From the NCBI RefSeq assembly GCF_027594865.1, contig NZ_CP089391.1:1890501-1954500 (forward strand): DNA of 64,000 bases. The letters are read 5' to 3'. The notes under the pieces are model-generated. The model worked only from the letters and a program-made list of their open reading frames with translations, searched no databases and was not told where the DNA came from. The first letter of the stretch is position 1, and the number at the start of each line of letters is the position of its first letter. Position numbers and translations under genes: made by a program. The stretch is from Bradyrhizobium xenonodulans. GTDB lineage: Bacteria; Pseudomonadota; Alphaproteobacteria; Rhizobiales; Xanthobacteraceae. This document shows positions 29,788 to 39,373 of this stretch, one piece after another.

Positions 29788-31758
29788 ATGAGCGGCCCTT
29801 CCATTCGCCTCACTCACAAGGTCATGGCGATCGGACTGTTCGGACTGTTGGGTCTCGTCGCCTTCGGCGCGATCTACGAGATCGGCAGCCTTTCACAGGA
29901 CGCCTCCCGCAGCGTAGCCAACCGGGCGCGTGCGATCGCCGACCTCAACAAGCAGCTGTCGATCGAGATGCTGGAGGCCCGGCGCAACGAGAAGAATTTC
30001 CAGCAGCGCCGCAACGAAAGCTACGCCAAGGCGCATGCCGAGCTGATCGGGCCGATCAACCGCGATTTCGACGAGGTGGAGCGGCTGATGGTGGCGGGCG
30101 GCATGAGCGCGCTGGCTGACAGGATGAAGCAGGCCCAGGAGGGCTTCAAGCGCTACGCGTCGGATTTCGGCGCATTGGTGGCGGCCGAAACCAGGCTCGG
30201 GTTGAATGAGAAGCTCGGGCTGTCCGGCTCGCTCCGCGGCGCCGTGCACGACATCGAATCCAAGCTGAAGGAGATCGACGATCCCAGATCGACGACCTGG
30301 ATGCTGATGATGCGCCGGCACGAGAAGGACTTCATGCTGCGGCGCGATCCAAAATACATAGCCGAGGTGAAGAAGGCGGGGGTGGAATTCTCCAATGCGA
30401 TCGAGGTCGTCGCAGTCCCGGAGGCGGTGATGAACGACATCACGGCCAAGCTCCGGAAATACCAGTCCGAGTTCGCGGCCTGGGCCGAGGCCGCACAGCA
30501 GATTGCGGCTCTCGACGCTGCCATGATGCGGACGTTCCGCGACATCGAGCCTGTGATGGTCGAGGTGCGGACCGCCGTCGACGCGATGTATGGGCAGGCC
30601 GACGCTGCGGAAGCTGCAACGCGCGACGCCGTCCGCTTCCGGATGATGGCTGCCTTCGGCATCACCGTCGTTGTGCTCTCGGTGGTCGGCTTTCTCCTCG
30701 GGCGTTCGATCTCGAAGGCGCTGTCCGGCATGGTGGGTGCGATGACGCGGCTCGCGCGCGGCGAGCTCTCGATCTCCATTCCCGGCGTCGGACGTAGGGA
30801 CGAGATCGGCGAGATGGCCGGTGCGGTCGAGGTGTTCAGGGCCAACATGACCGAGGCCGAGCGGCTGCGCGCGGAGCAGGCTGAGGCGGACGCGCACGGG
30901 CGCGAACGGCGCAAGGCCGACATGCAGCGCCTCGCCGACGGCTTTGAAGGTGCGGTCGGCGAGATCATCGACACCGTCTCGTCGGCGGCAACCGAGCTCG
31001 AGGCGTCCTCCAACACGCTGACGCTGGCCGCCGAGCGCGGCAACGGGCTCGCCGGCGCGGTGGCGGCGGCCTCGGAGGAGGCGTCCGCGAACGTGCAGTC
31101 GGTGTCGTCCGCGAGCGAGGAGATGACGACGTCGATCTCCGAGATCAGCCGCCAGGTGCAGGAATCGGCGCGCGTCGCCGACGTCGCGGTGGAGCAGGCC
31201 CAGCGCACCAATGCGCGCGTTGCCGAACTGACCAAGGCGGCGGGCCGCATCGGCGACGTCGTCGAGCTGATCAACACCATCGCCAGCCAGACCAATCTGC
31301 TGGCGCTGAATGCCACGATCGAGGCGGCACGGGCGGGCGAGGCCGGCAAGGGCTTTGCGGTGGTTGCAACCGAAGTGAAGGCACTCGCCGAGCAGACCGC
31401 GAAGGCGACGGGAGAGATCAGCCAGCACATCGCCGCGATCCAGACGGCGACGCAGGACTCGGTCGGCGCGATCAAGGAGATCGGCGACACCATCGCGCGG
31501 ATGTCGGAGATTTCATCGACCATCGCGGCGGCGGTGGAAGAGCAGGGCGCCGCGACCCAGGAAATCTCGCGCAACATCCAGCACGCCGCGCACGGTACCT
31601 CGGAGGTCTCCGCCAACATCGGCGACGTCCAGCGCGGCGCCGGCGAGACCGGGGCCGCCTCGGCGCAGGTGCATTCGGCCGCGCAATCGCTGTCGCGGGA
31701 AAGCACCCGGCTGAAGAGCGAGGTCGCGCGCTTTCTGGAGTCGGTGCGGGCGGCCTGA
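29788..31758 (+). CDS. Methyl-accepting chemotaxis protein 2
   Basis: A 656-residue chemoreceptor with a larger helical sensor than its neighbours. TM1 is at about residues 13-33, a periplasmic helical bundle (residues 35-285) is rich in charged residues, TM2 is near residues 290-312, then HAMP and MCPsignal with [20 protein letters not shown]. It ends LESVRAA. The ATG at 29788 has GGAG 9 bases upstream; the earlier TTG in frame is rejected. The sensor differs clearly from receptors 1 and 3, so each probably has its own ligand. Confidence 0.92.
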   Translation: MSGPSIRLTHKVMAIGLFGLLGLVAFGAIYEIGSLSQDASRSVANRARAIADLNKQLSIEMLEARRNEKNFQQRRNESYAKAHAELIGPINRDFDEVERLMVAGGMSALADRMKQAQEGFKRYASDFGALVAAETRLGLNEKLGLSGSLRGAVHDIESKLKEIDDPRSTTWMLMMRRHEKDFMLRRDPKYIAEVKKAGVEFSNAIEVVAVPEAVMNDITAKLRKYQSEFAAWAEAAQQIAALDAAMMRTFRDIEPVMVEVRTAVDAMYGQADAAEAATRDAVRFRMMAAFGITVVVLSVVGFLLGRSISKALSGMVGAMTRLARGELSISIPGVGRRDEIGEMAGAVEVFRANMTEAERLRAEQAEADAHGRERRKADMQRLADGFEGAVGEIIDTVSSAATELEASSNTLTLAAERGNGLAGAVAAASEEASANVQSVSSASEEMTTSISEISRQVQESARVADVAVEQAQRTNARVAELTKAAGRIGDVVELINTIASQTNLLALNATIEAARAGEAGKGFAVVATEVKALAEQTAKATGEISQHIAAIQTATQDSVGAIKEIGDTIARMSEISSTIAAAVEEQGAATQEISRNIQHAAHGTSEVSANIGDVQRGAGETGAASAQVHSAAQSLSRESTRLKSEVARFLESVRAA

Positions 31759-32044
31759 GGCCGTCAGGCGTCGGGTTCGGACCGCCGTATCGCGGTGCGC
31801 CGGTGTGGCGTTGCGCGATGTCTGGTGCATTGCAACGCGTGATTGCAAGGGGATGAGACGGCGGCGACGGCGCGTTCCGCAATTTCACGTAGGCTCCTGT
31901 TAACGCCTGTTTGCAATTATGCATCCAATCTTACGGGATAAGAACCAGCCAGCATTGTTGGAATGACTTCCGCCCTGTCGTCCGTCGTGACGATTGCGGC
32001 GCGGGTGACTTGTGCGTTGTTAGGTATCAGTGGGATCTGTTGTG

Positions 32045-33733
32045 ATGTCGAAGTTGTCGATCGTCTTCAAGCTTCTGACCGTGTTGTCGATCCTCGTGCT
32101 GTCGCTCGCAGGCGTCGGCGTGACGGCAATCGGCACCATGCAGAACATCAATTCTCACACCGTCGAGATCGCGGAGAGCTGGCTGCCGAGCGTGCGTGCG
32201 CTCGGTTCGCTGCGTGCCGATATCAACGAGCTGCGCGTCGCGCTGCGCCTGCACCTGATGCAGGAAACCATCGAAGGCAAGGACGCGGCCGAGAAGCGCC
32301 TGGCATCGCTGCGCGACCGCATCGAGAAGACCCGCAAGGTCTACGAGCCGCTGATCACCGCTGCCGAGGAGCGGTCGCTCTACGAGCAATGGACCAAGGC
32401 GTGGGCCGAGTATCTGAACGGCGTGCAGGACGTGATGGCGCTGTCGCGCAAAAGCGTCGGCAAATTCCCGGCCGATGCCAACGAATTGTTGCAGACCAAG
32501 GTCGCGAAGATGGCCCAGGCGGCCGATCCGCTGCTCCAGAAGGGCATCGAGATGAACAATCGCGGCGCTGAAATCGAGACCAAGCAGGCGGCCGACAGCT
32601 ATGCCATGATCTTCCGCGTGCTGGTCGGCATCATCGTGCTTTCGGTCGTGATCGCGATCGGCGCCGCCTACTATCTCGTGCGCGACGTTTCCCGCGGCAT
32701 TGCCTCGATCATCCGCCCGATGCAGTCGCTCGGCGAGGGTGACCTTTCGGCCGAGGTGCCGCATCGCGGCGAGAAGACCGAGATCGGTTCGATGGCCGAT
32801 GCGCTCCAGATCTTCAAGGAAGCGCTGATCGCCAAGAAGGCCGCCGACGAAGCCGCTGCGGCCGACGCCGAGGCCAAGATCGAGCGCGGTCGCCGCGTCG
32901 ATGCCATCACCCGCAAGTTCGAAGCCATGATCGGCGAGGTCGTCGGGACCGTGTCGTCGGCCTCGACCGAGCTCGAAGCGTCGGCGTCGACGCTGACCAA
33001 TACGGCGCAGCGCGGTCAGGAGCTCGCGACCGTCGTTGCCGCAGCCTCCGAGGAAGCCTCCACCAACGTGCAGGCGGTTGCGTCCGCCTCGGAGGAGCTG
33101 TCGTCCTCGATCACCGAGATCAGCCGTCGCGTGCAGGATTCCGCACGGATGGCCGCCGAGGCTGTCGAGCAGGCCACGCGGACCAATGACCGCGTCAACG
33201 CGCTGTCGCAGGCGGCGTCCCGCATCGGCGACGTCGTCGAGCTCATCAACACCATCGCCGGCCAGACCAATTTGCTGGCGCTGAACGCCACCATCGAGGC
33301 GGCGCGCGCCGGTGAAGCCGGCCGCGGCTTCGCGGTGGTCGCCTCCGAGGTCAAGGCGTTGGCCGAGCAGACTGCGAAAGCAACCGGCGAGATCGGGGCG
33401 CAGGTCGCGGGCATCCAGGCCGCGACGCAGGAATCCGTCAGCGCCATCCAGGAGATCGGCGGCACCATCGAGCGGCTGTCCGAAGTGTCGGCGGCGATCG
33501 CGGCTGCCGTCGAGGAACAGGGCGCGGCCACGCAGGAGATCTCGCGCAACGTGCAGCAGGCTTCGGTCGGCACGCAGGAGGTCTCGTCGAACATCACCGA
33601 CGTGCAGCGCGGTGCGATCGAGACCGGCGAGGCCTCGACCGAGGTCCTGTCGGCGGCGAAATCGCTCGCGACCGACAGCACCCGCCTCAAGGTCGAGGTC
33701 GCGCAGTTCCTGGACTCGGTCCGCGCGGCCTGA
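32045..33733 (+). CDS. Methyl-accepting chemotaxis protein 3 (4-helix-bundle sensor)
   Basis: A 562-residue receptor with TM1 at about residues 10-32, a four-helix-bundle (4HB_MCP-type) periplasmic sensor (SWLPSVRALGSLRADINELRV and following helices), TM2 near residues 190-210, HAMP, then the MCPsignal domain with [20 protein letters not shown], ending LDSVRAA. The ATG at 32045 is preferred over the GTG at 32030. Its stop is only 3 bp from the stop of the convergent DUF2339 gene. No methylation pentapeptide is visible. Confidence 0.92.
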   Translation: MSKLSIVFKLLTVLSILVLSLAGVGVTAIGTMQNINSHTVEIAESWLPSVRALGSLRADINELRVALRLHLMQETIEGKDAAEKRLASLRDRIEKTRKVYEPLITAAEERSLYEQWTKAWAEYLNGVQDVMALSRKSVGKFPADANELLQTKVAKMAQAADPLLQKGIEMNNRGAEIETKQAADSYAMIFRVLVGIIVLSVVIAIGAAYYLVRDVSRGIASIIRPMQSLGEGDLSAEVPHRGEKTEIGSMADALQIFKEALIAKKAADEAAAADAEAKIERGRRVDAITRKFEAMIGEVVGTVSSASTELEASASTLTNTAQRGQELATVVAAASEEASTNVQAVASASEELSSSITEISRRVQDSARMAAEAVEQATRTNDRVNALSQAASRIGDVVELINTIAGQTNLLALNATIEAARAGEAGRGFAVVASEVKALAEQTAKATGEIGAQVAGIQAATQESVSAIQEIGGTIERLSEVSAAIAAAVEEQGAATQEISRNVQQASVGTQEVSSNITDVQRGAIETGEASTEVLSAAKSLATDSTRLKVEVAQFLDSVRAA

Positions 33734-33736
33734 GCT

Positions 33737-36457
33737 TTATCCGCCCGTCTGCGGAGCCGGCGGCGGCGTAACCTGCCGCCGGAACAGGATGCGCTGGTAG
33801 AGCCAGCCGATCGCGACCAGCACGATGCCGAGGCACATGAAGGACAGTGCGCGGTAGACGCCTGTCAGCGTCGACATGTCGATCACGAAGGCCTTCAGGA
33901 TCGTCAGCGCGATCACCGCGGCCGACGCCAGCCGTGCCCGCTCGGAATTGACGAGGATGCCGACGCCGAGCAGCACGACGCCGAAGCCGAGCCAGCCGAT
34001 CGAATAGGTGTATTGCTCCGCGCCCGTGGTGGCGCCGTAGAGCAGGACCGGGCCGTGATAGAAGTGGCGGATCTCCAGCGTCAAATAGGTGAGCGCGAAC
34101 ACCAGTGCACCGCCGGCGATCGTATTCGCGTAGGCGACGGGGCGATGTCCGGCCACCGCATAGGACAGCAGCAGCATCAGCACGGCCGGGAGAGCGTAGC
34201 CGAGCAGCAGCAGGTTGAACACGAGACCGCCGACATTGACGCTGGAGAGCAGCCACGGGTTCTCCAGGATCAGGAGGCCGAACACGCTGATCAGCCCGGC
34301 AATCGCGGTGAGCGCGACCGCGCCGACATTGTGCACGATGCTGCGGCTGCGCAGCCGCAGCCGCTCCAGCCCGATTGCCATCGCGAGCGTGACGCAGACT
34401 TGCAGGGCGAATTCGAGCAGCGAGGGCGGCGACGTCATGCGGCCGCCGGTCGCAAGGTGCCGGATTTCCATGAAGGCGAGCAACGCGGTGAACAGGATCG
34501 CGGCGGCCTCGACGACGCGCAGCGGCGGGTCGTCTGCGCGGCGGCGCAGGAAGATGCTCGCTCCCCAGAACGAGGCGGCCGGCAACCCGTAGCCCCACAG
34601 CAGCCAGTTGAAGATCGGCGTGGTGCCGACGGCCTCGCCGACGATGCGCGGATCATAGCCGATGCGCGCAGTGACGATTGCGGCGAAGATGGCCGAGAGA
34701 CGGCGCAGGACCGGGATTGGCCGCTGCAACGAGATCCAGGCGGTGCCGAGTGACATCAGCGCGAGCGCAATGGTGAGCCAGCCTTTTTCGAGCGCAAAGG
34801 TCAGCGCCAGCGCCAGTGCGCCGAGCGTGCCGGTCGCGAACAGGGCGGTGGACGTCGCAACGCCCGGCCGGGTCTCGCGGCGCGTGAGCGCTTCGGTCGC
34901 AACACCAAAGGCGGCGGCGAGCAGCACGGCAAGGATCGCGAACGGGATCGAGCGGTCGAGATGGGCGATGCGCGCGTAGAGCGCAACGAGGATCGCGATC
35001 GGGGTCACGACCGCCGCCGCCGACCACACCACCGGAATGACCGTCGAATTCGAGCGGCCCTGCGCGAGGAAGCCCGCGATGCCGAAGCCCAGGGCGAAGA
35101 TCGCGGCCAACACCAGATGCAGCGTGACTGAACTGTCGGTCGCGACCGGGCCGACGCCGGGCATCGGGCCGCCCGGCAACACCAGCATATCCGGATTGGC
35201 GCTCACGGCCCATTCGGCGAACACGATGAAGACGGTCGCAGCAGCCGCGCCCAGTGCGCCGGTTGCCGCCGGCGCACGCCATGCGACCAGCAGCGTCCCA
35301 CCGACCAGAAGCGTGAAGGCGATCAGCGCCAGATCCGCATGCGCGCTCGACAGCACGATCAGCATGGCGCCGAACAGATAGGCGCCGAGCGCGCTCGACG
35401 ACACCGGCTCGATCTCGCCGTCCTCGATGGTCGGGCCGAACATGAAGCCGCAGACGACGAGCAGCGCGGCCAGCACGAAGCCCGCGATGACGTGGAAGGC
35501 GTGCGGCGCGACCTGTATCGCCTCGGTATCGAGACCCGGGAAAACCCACAGCACGGCGAAGGCGATGGTGGTGACCGCAAGCCACCGCCACAGCCGGATG
35601 CGGGCGAGACCAAAACTCGCGGCCGTGACGATGGCAAGATAAATGTAGAGGGCCCAATAATCCGGCTTGCCGCTGGAGACGAGGATCGGCGTCACGAACG
35701 CGCCGACCACGCCGAGGCCGGCGAGTGCGGGGCCGTGCAGCAGTGCGGCGGCCAGCGTGCCCATCGCGACGATGCCGAGCAGCACGAAGGCGGTGGCAGG
35801 CACGAGGAAGCCGTAGAGCGCGTAGGCCGCGTAGATGGTCGCGAACGCCACGGCCGTGCCGGCCGCGGTGAGGATCGCGGGGATGTTGGCGATCGGCAGC
35901 GCCTGGATGTTGGAGATGCTTTCCTTGCGCCGCGACCATTCGCCGGCCCCCAGCAGCGCGGCTGCGAACAGGCCGCCGAGGAACACGCGCACGCCGGGGC
36001 CGACGAGGCCGGCCTCGATCGAATAGCGCACCATGAAGAAGCCGCCGAGCGCGAGCGCAAGGCCGCCGATCCACACCACCCAGCGGGTGCCGAGCCGCTC
36101 CTCGAAGCCGGGCTCTCTTAAATCAGCTGCCGGTGCGGGCAGCGGCGGCGGCGCATCGGCCGCGATGCTCGCTGCGAGCGGGGGCGGCGACGCTTCTTCG
36201 GTGACGAGCGGAGGCGGCACTGGCGTGGCCTCGGGCGCGAGCGGCGGCGGTTCTGCGGGAGCTGTTGCGGGCGCTTCAGCCTGCAGTTGCGCGGGCAGCA
36301 GCGGCGGCGGCTGCACCCGCCGCTGTGCGTGAAACATCTCTTCGAGCGTGTTCAGCTTGCGGCGCAGATCGGCCGCCTGGTTGGAAGCCTTGATCGCGAT
36401 CAGGAAGGCGATGATCGCAATGATCAACGCAAAGACGTCAAACGGGCCGTCGAACAT
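33737..36457 (-). CDS. Large DUF2339 multi-pass membrane protein
   Basis: A 906-residue protein. An N-terminal helix (FALIIAIIAFLIAIKA) is followed by a coiled, basic segment and an Ala/Pro/Glu-rich cytoplasmic or linker stretch (residues 55-125). The rest is a series of about 20-25 hydrophobic helices. GTRWVVWIGGLALALGGFFMVRYSIEAG near residues 130-157 is the conserved opening of DUF2339. The ATG at 36457 has GGAGG about 7 bases upstream. No function is known for the family; a membrane scaffold or transporter is possible. It lies downstream of the NadQ gene but has its own start signals. Confidence 0.88.
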   Translation of the reverse strand: MFDGPFDVFALIIAIIAFLIAIKASNQAADLRRKLNTLEEMFHAQRRVQPPPLLPAQLQAEAPATAPAEPPPLAPEATPVPPPLVTEEASPPPLAASIAADAPPPLPAPAADLREPGFEERLGTRWVVWIGGLALALGGFFMVRYSIEAGLVGPGVRVFLGGLFAAALLGAGEWSRRKESISNIQALPIANIPAILTAAGTAVAFATIYAAYALYGFLVPATAFVLLGIVAMGTLAAALLHGPALAGLGVVGAFVTPILVSSGKPDYWALYIYLAIVTAASFGLARIRLWRWLAVTTIAFAVLWVFPGLDTEAIQVAPHAFHVIAGFVLAALLVVCGFMFGPTIEDGEIEPVSSSALGAYLFGAMLIVLSSAHADLALIAFTLLVGGTLLVAWRAPAATGALGAAAATVFIVFAEWAVSANPDMLVLPGGPMPGVGPVATDSSVTLHLVLAAIFALGFGIAGFLAQGRSNSTVIPVVWSAAAVVTPIAILVALYARIAHLDRSIPFAILAVLLAAAFGVATEALTRRETRPGVATSTALFATGTLGALALALTFALEKGWLTIALALMSLGTAWISLQRPIPVLRRLSAIFAAIVTARIGYDPRIVGEAVGTTPIFNWLLWGYGLPAASFWGASIFLRRRADDPPLRVVEAAAILFTALLAFMEIRHLATGGRMTSPPSLLEFALQVCVTLAMAIGLERLRLRSRSIVHNVGAVALTAIAGLISVFGLLILENPWLLSSVNVGGLVFNLLLLGYALPAVLMLLLSYAVAGHRPVAYANTIAGGALVFALTYLTLEIRHFYHGPVLLYGATTGAEQYTYSIGWLGFGVVLLGVGILVNSERARLASAAVIALTILKAFVIDMSTLTGVYRALSFMCLGIVLVAIGWLYQRILFRRQVTPPPAPQTGG

Positions 36458-36508
36458 GAAGCCTCCAGGCAACCGGCGGGCAGGGGCCGGTCGCACAAAT
36501 CTCAGGAT

Positions 36509-37477
36509 CTAGCGCCGGGAGCGAACGCGCAAGCCCGGCGCGGGTCGTTCCTGGAGCACGTCGCGGCGGAAGCGGTAGAGCGCCGCCGGCCGTCCGCCCG
36601 TCTGTGTCGACATCACCCCGGTCGGTTCGACCAGGGCTTCGGTTTCGACCAGGCGGCGGAAATTCTGTTTGTGCAGGTGCCGGCCGGAGATCGCCTCCAC
36701 CGTATACTGCAATTCGGTGAGTGTGAATTCGGCGGGCAAAAGTTCAAACACCACAGGACGATACTTCAGTTTCGCGCGTAGCCGCGCGATCGCGGTGGCA
36801 AGGATCCGCCGGTGGTCGAAGCGCATGGAGGTGCCGAGCGCGGGCAGCGCCTTGCGCGCCAATGCCGCAGGCCGGCCGTCGCGCCGGGCCTCCTCGATCA
36901 GCCCGGCCTCGTAGAGCAACTCGTAGCGGTCAAGCACGCGCTCCTCGTCCCAGGGCGCACCGTCGAGGCCGAAATAGAACCGCACGCGATCCTTTCGCGG
37001 CAATGCGCGCGTGGTCTCCGGCGTCTCCTGCTCGGCCCAATCGGCCAACGCGGGGATGATGTCGCGGGCGATGATCGCGGGCGGCTCCTCACGCCGATCT
37101 TCCCAGGGCAGGAAGCGATACCATGGCTCGAAGCTCGCACCGGTCGCTGCGAGTTCGCCATCGACGGCGCGCGTCAGTGCGAGATAGCCGATCGACACCA
37201 TGTGCGCGCCGGTGTCGTCGGCCTCGGCATGTCGGCCGCGATCGCCAAAGGTGTAGAGCTGCTCGACATAGCCGAGCCGCAGGCCGGCCTGTTCCTCGAC
37301 CCAGGCGCGCAGGCCGATCTCGAAGGTGCGATGGCTGAGCGCATCGAACGGGCCGAACGGCAGGCCGGCCAGCCCGTCGCTGCCGCGCGCGGTGAGGATC
37401 AGCGGCTCATGATCCTCGATCGCGACGATCGCCGCGGTCAGGCCGATCTCGATCGGCGTCAGCAGCTTGTCGCTCAT
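36509..37477 (-). CDS. nadQ: NrtR/NadQ-type transcriptional regulator of NAD metabolism (Nudix-related + winged helix)
   Basis: A 322-residue protein with a Nudix-like N-terminal half (residues 1-165; the usual GX5EX7REUXEE box is not intact, consistent with ligand sensing). A C-terminal winged-helix region (about residues 230-310) has the FTLTELQYTVEAISGRHLHK recognition pattern, FRRLVE and RPAALYRFRRD. This layout is the COG4111/NadQ branch of the NrtR family, which represses NAD biosynthesis genes in alphaproteobacteria. Matching operators lie upstream of nadA at 23946 and 24022. A tyrosine-phosphatase gene lies 19 bp upstream. The symbol is by family resemblance. Confidence 0.8.
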   Translation of the reverse strand: MSDKLLTPIEIGLTAAIVAIEDHEPLILTARGSDGLAGLPFGPFDALSHRTFEIGLRAWVEEQAGLRLGYVEQLYTFGDRGRHAEADDTGAHMVSIGYLALTRAVDGELAATGASFEPWYRFLPWEDRREEPPAIIARDIIPALADWAEQETPETTRALPRKDRVRFYFGLDGAPWDEERVLDRYELLYEAGLIEEARRDGRPAALARKALPALGTSMRFDHRRILATAIARLRAKLKYRPVVFELLPAEFTLTELQYTVEAISGRHLHKQNFRRLVETEALVEPTGVMSTQTGGRPAALYRFRRDVLQERPAPGLRVRSRR

Positions 37478-37496
37478 GCGATGTGGCGCGCAGCGG

Positions 37497-38003
37497 TCAT
37501 TCGAGCTCGATCACGAAAGGACGCCCCTCGACCATCATCGCACCCGGGCCCATCTCGTCGAGCGCGCGCAGCATGCGGCCGTTGCGCCCGAGCGCGCGGT
37601 CGGCGAGACCGACGATGCGCCGGTTCGGCGAAGCGATGGGAGAGGCGGCGCGGATCTTCCTGGCGATCTCGAACTCGTCGCGATCCGGATTGAGCGCGCA
37701 TACGGCCGCGAACGCGCTTGCGGTCGAACGGCTGATGCCGGCATAGCAATGCACCACCAGCGGTGCGCTGCGGTCCCAGCCGCGCACGAAATTCAGCACC
37801 TGGTCGATATGCGTTTCGGAGGGCGCGACGAAACCGTCCATCTCTTCGGTGATGTCGTCCATCGACACCTTGAGATGGTTGGCCGGCAGCACGGACACCG
37901 GCCGCGCCACCTGCTCGACATTGGCCATCACGGTCAGCACATGGCTGGCCCCGGTGAGGCGGACGGTTTCGGGAAGGGCTGCGAGGGAACAGACGTGGAT
38001 CAT
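37497..38003 (-). CDS. Protein tyrosine/dual-specificity phosphatase-like protein
   Basis: A 168-residue protein with the cysteine phosphatase loop HCYAGISRSTA (Cys near residue 86, Arg near residue 92) and a general-acid-like Asp region (SMDDITEEMDGF) before it. The fold is that of small bacterial tyrosine phosphatases. The ATG at 38003 is used because homologues begin with MIHVCSLAALPETV. It is 19 bp upstream of nadQ, so the two are probably an operon. A NadQ half-site-like TATACTC lies just upstream (38023-38029 on the minus strand). Confidence 0.83.
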   Translation of the reverse strand: MIHVCSLAALPETVRLTGASHVLTVMANVEQVARPVSVLPANHLKVSMDDITEEMDGFVAPSETHIDQVLNFVRGWDRSAPLVVHCYAGISRSTASAFAAVCALNPDRDEFEIARKIRAASPIASPNRRIVGLADRALGRNGRMLRALDEMGPGAMMVEGRPFVIELE

Positions 38004-38038
38004 GGCGGACCTTTTTGCCGCTGAGTATAGCCGGTGCG

Positions 38039-38130
38039 ATAGGGTGGGCAAAGCGAAGCGTGCCCACCACTTTTGTCGCAGACGCGAGAAGATGGTGGGT
38101 ACGGCGCAAGAGCGCCTTTGCCCACCCTAC
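38039..38130. repeat. Dispersed palindromic repeat, family A copy 3
   Basis: Left arm AGGGTGGGCAAAGCGAAGCG then TGCCCACC; right arm GGTGGGTACGGCG and GCCTTTGCCCACCCTAC. It has the same orientation as the other copies. It sits between two minus-strand genes, 5 bp from the HD-hydrolase stop, so it follows that gene's transcript end. Confidence 0.9.
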
Positions 38131-38135
38131 GAGAC

Positions 38136-38750
38136 CTACGCAAACACGGCGCCAAACCGTTCGAGAAACTGCTTCTCGGCCCGCGCCGCTGTCCAGGGCG
38201 TCAGATAATCGCGCCGGACGCTGTCGGAGAGGCCGGGGTCCTTGCCGAACAGGCGCTTCGCCTCGCTTTCGCTGAAGCCGGCGAGCTCGGTTGCCTCAAG
38301 GTAAGCCGCGCCGCGATCGGCGGCCTTGATGGCCTGCGTGATCTCGTCGGAGAGCACCGGCGGCAGGCCGAAGCGGATGTGGATGGCGCCGAGCAGGCGC
38401 TTCTCGACCGCCTTGTAGTGGCCGTCGAGCACCGCCTTGAACGGCGAGATCATGTCGCCGATCACATATTCGGGCGCATCGTGCAGCAGCGCGGCGAGCC
38501 GCATGCGCTGGTCGACGCGCGGCATCTCGTGCCGCATCACCGTTTCCACCAGCAGCGTGTGCTGCGCGACCGAGAAGATGTGCGCGCCAATGGTCTGTCC
38601 GTTCCAGCGCGCCACGCGCGCTAGCCCATGGGCGATGTCGGCGATCTCGATATCGAGCGGGGAGGGATCGAGCAGATCGAGCCGCCGGCCCGACAGCATG
38701 CGCTGCCAGGCGCGGGAGGCCGCATCGCGTGCCGTTTTCTTCGCAGTCAT
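38136..38750 (-). CDS. HD-domain phosphohydrolase (YfbR-like)
   Basis: A 204-residue HD-superfamily protein. The metal-binding His of the first motif is in IFSVAQHTLLVE, and the HD motif is in ALLHDAPEYVIGD (about residues 85-97), with Asp near the later helix EITQAIKAADRGAAYLEA. This is the arrangement of 5'-deoxynucleotidase YfbR and related hydrolases. The ATG at 38750 overlaps the tag stop by 4 bp. It is the last gene of ygfZ-tag-HD. The substrate is inferred only from the family. Confidence 0.85.
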   Translation of the reverse strand: MTAKKTARDAASRAWQRMLSGRRLDLLDPSPLDIEIADIAHGLARVARWNGQTIGAHIFSVAQHTLLVETVMRHEMPRVDQRMRLAALLHDAPEYVIGDMISPFKAVLDGHYKAVEKRLLGAIHIRFGLPPVLSDEITQAIKAADRGAAYLEATELAGFSESEAKRLFGKDPGLSDSVRRDYLTPWTAARAEKQFLERFGAVFA

Positions 38751-39373
38751 TTGGCCTTGAGACGCAGCTTGCGCTGCGTCTTGCCGCAGCTCGCGTGGCA
38801 ATGGCAGTCGACGAGATGGTCGTTGACCATGCCGGTCGCCTCCATGAAGGCATAGACGATGGTCGGGCCGACGAACTTGAAGCCGCGTGACGACAGATCC
38901 TTGGAGATCTGCGCCGACAAGGGCGTCGAGGCGGGCACGCTCGCGGTGGTCTTGAAATGGTTGACCCTGGGCTTTCCGTCCATGAAGTCCCACAGCAGCT
39001 TCGAGAAGCCCGGGCCCTTCTCCATGATATCGAGATACGACTTCGCGCTCAGGATCGCGCCGTCGATCTTGGCCTTGTTGCGCACGATGCCGGCATCGTT
39101 CATCAGCGCGTGGACTTTCTTGTCGTTGTAGCGCGCGATCTTCTCCGGCTGGAAATCGTCGAAGGCTTTGCGGAAATTGTCGCGCTTGCGCAGGATCGTG
39201 ATCCAGGACAGGCCGGCCTGGAAGCCGTCGAGGATCAGCTTTTCGTACAGCGCGCGGTCGTCATACTCAGGCACGCCCCATTCGGTGTCGTGATAGGCGA
39301 CATAGAGCGGATCTTCGCCGGGCCAGGGGCAGCGGGTCTTTCCGTCGGGATGCAGGCGGGGAGCACGGCTCAT
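38747..39373 (-). CDS. tag: DNA-3-methyladenine glycosylase I
   Basis: A 208-residue enzyme that excises 3-methyladenine from alkylated DNA. It has the Tag-specific TRCPWPGEDPLYVAYHDTEWG start, the helical GFQAGLSWITILRKRDNF and GFKFVGPTIVYAFMEATGMVNDH segments, and a C-terminal zinc-ligand CHCHASC. The 4-bp ATGA overlaps with both neighbours imply one transcript with ygfZ and the HD gene. Length and motifs are complete. Confidence 0.95.
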   Translation of the reverse strand: MSRAPRLHPDGKTRCPWPGEDPLYVAYHDTEWGVPEYDDRALYEKLILDGFQAGLSWITILRKRDNFRKAFDDFQPEKIARYNDKKVHALMNDAGIVRNKAKIDGAILSAKSYLDIMEKGPGFSKLLWDFMDGKPRVNHFKTTASVPASTPLSAQISKDLSSRGFKFVGPTIVYAFMEATGMVNDHLVDCHCHASCGKTQRKLRLKAK

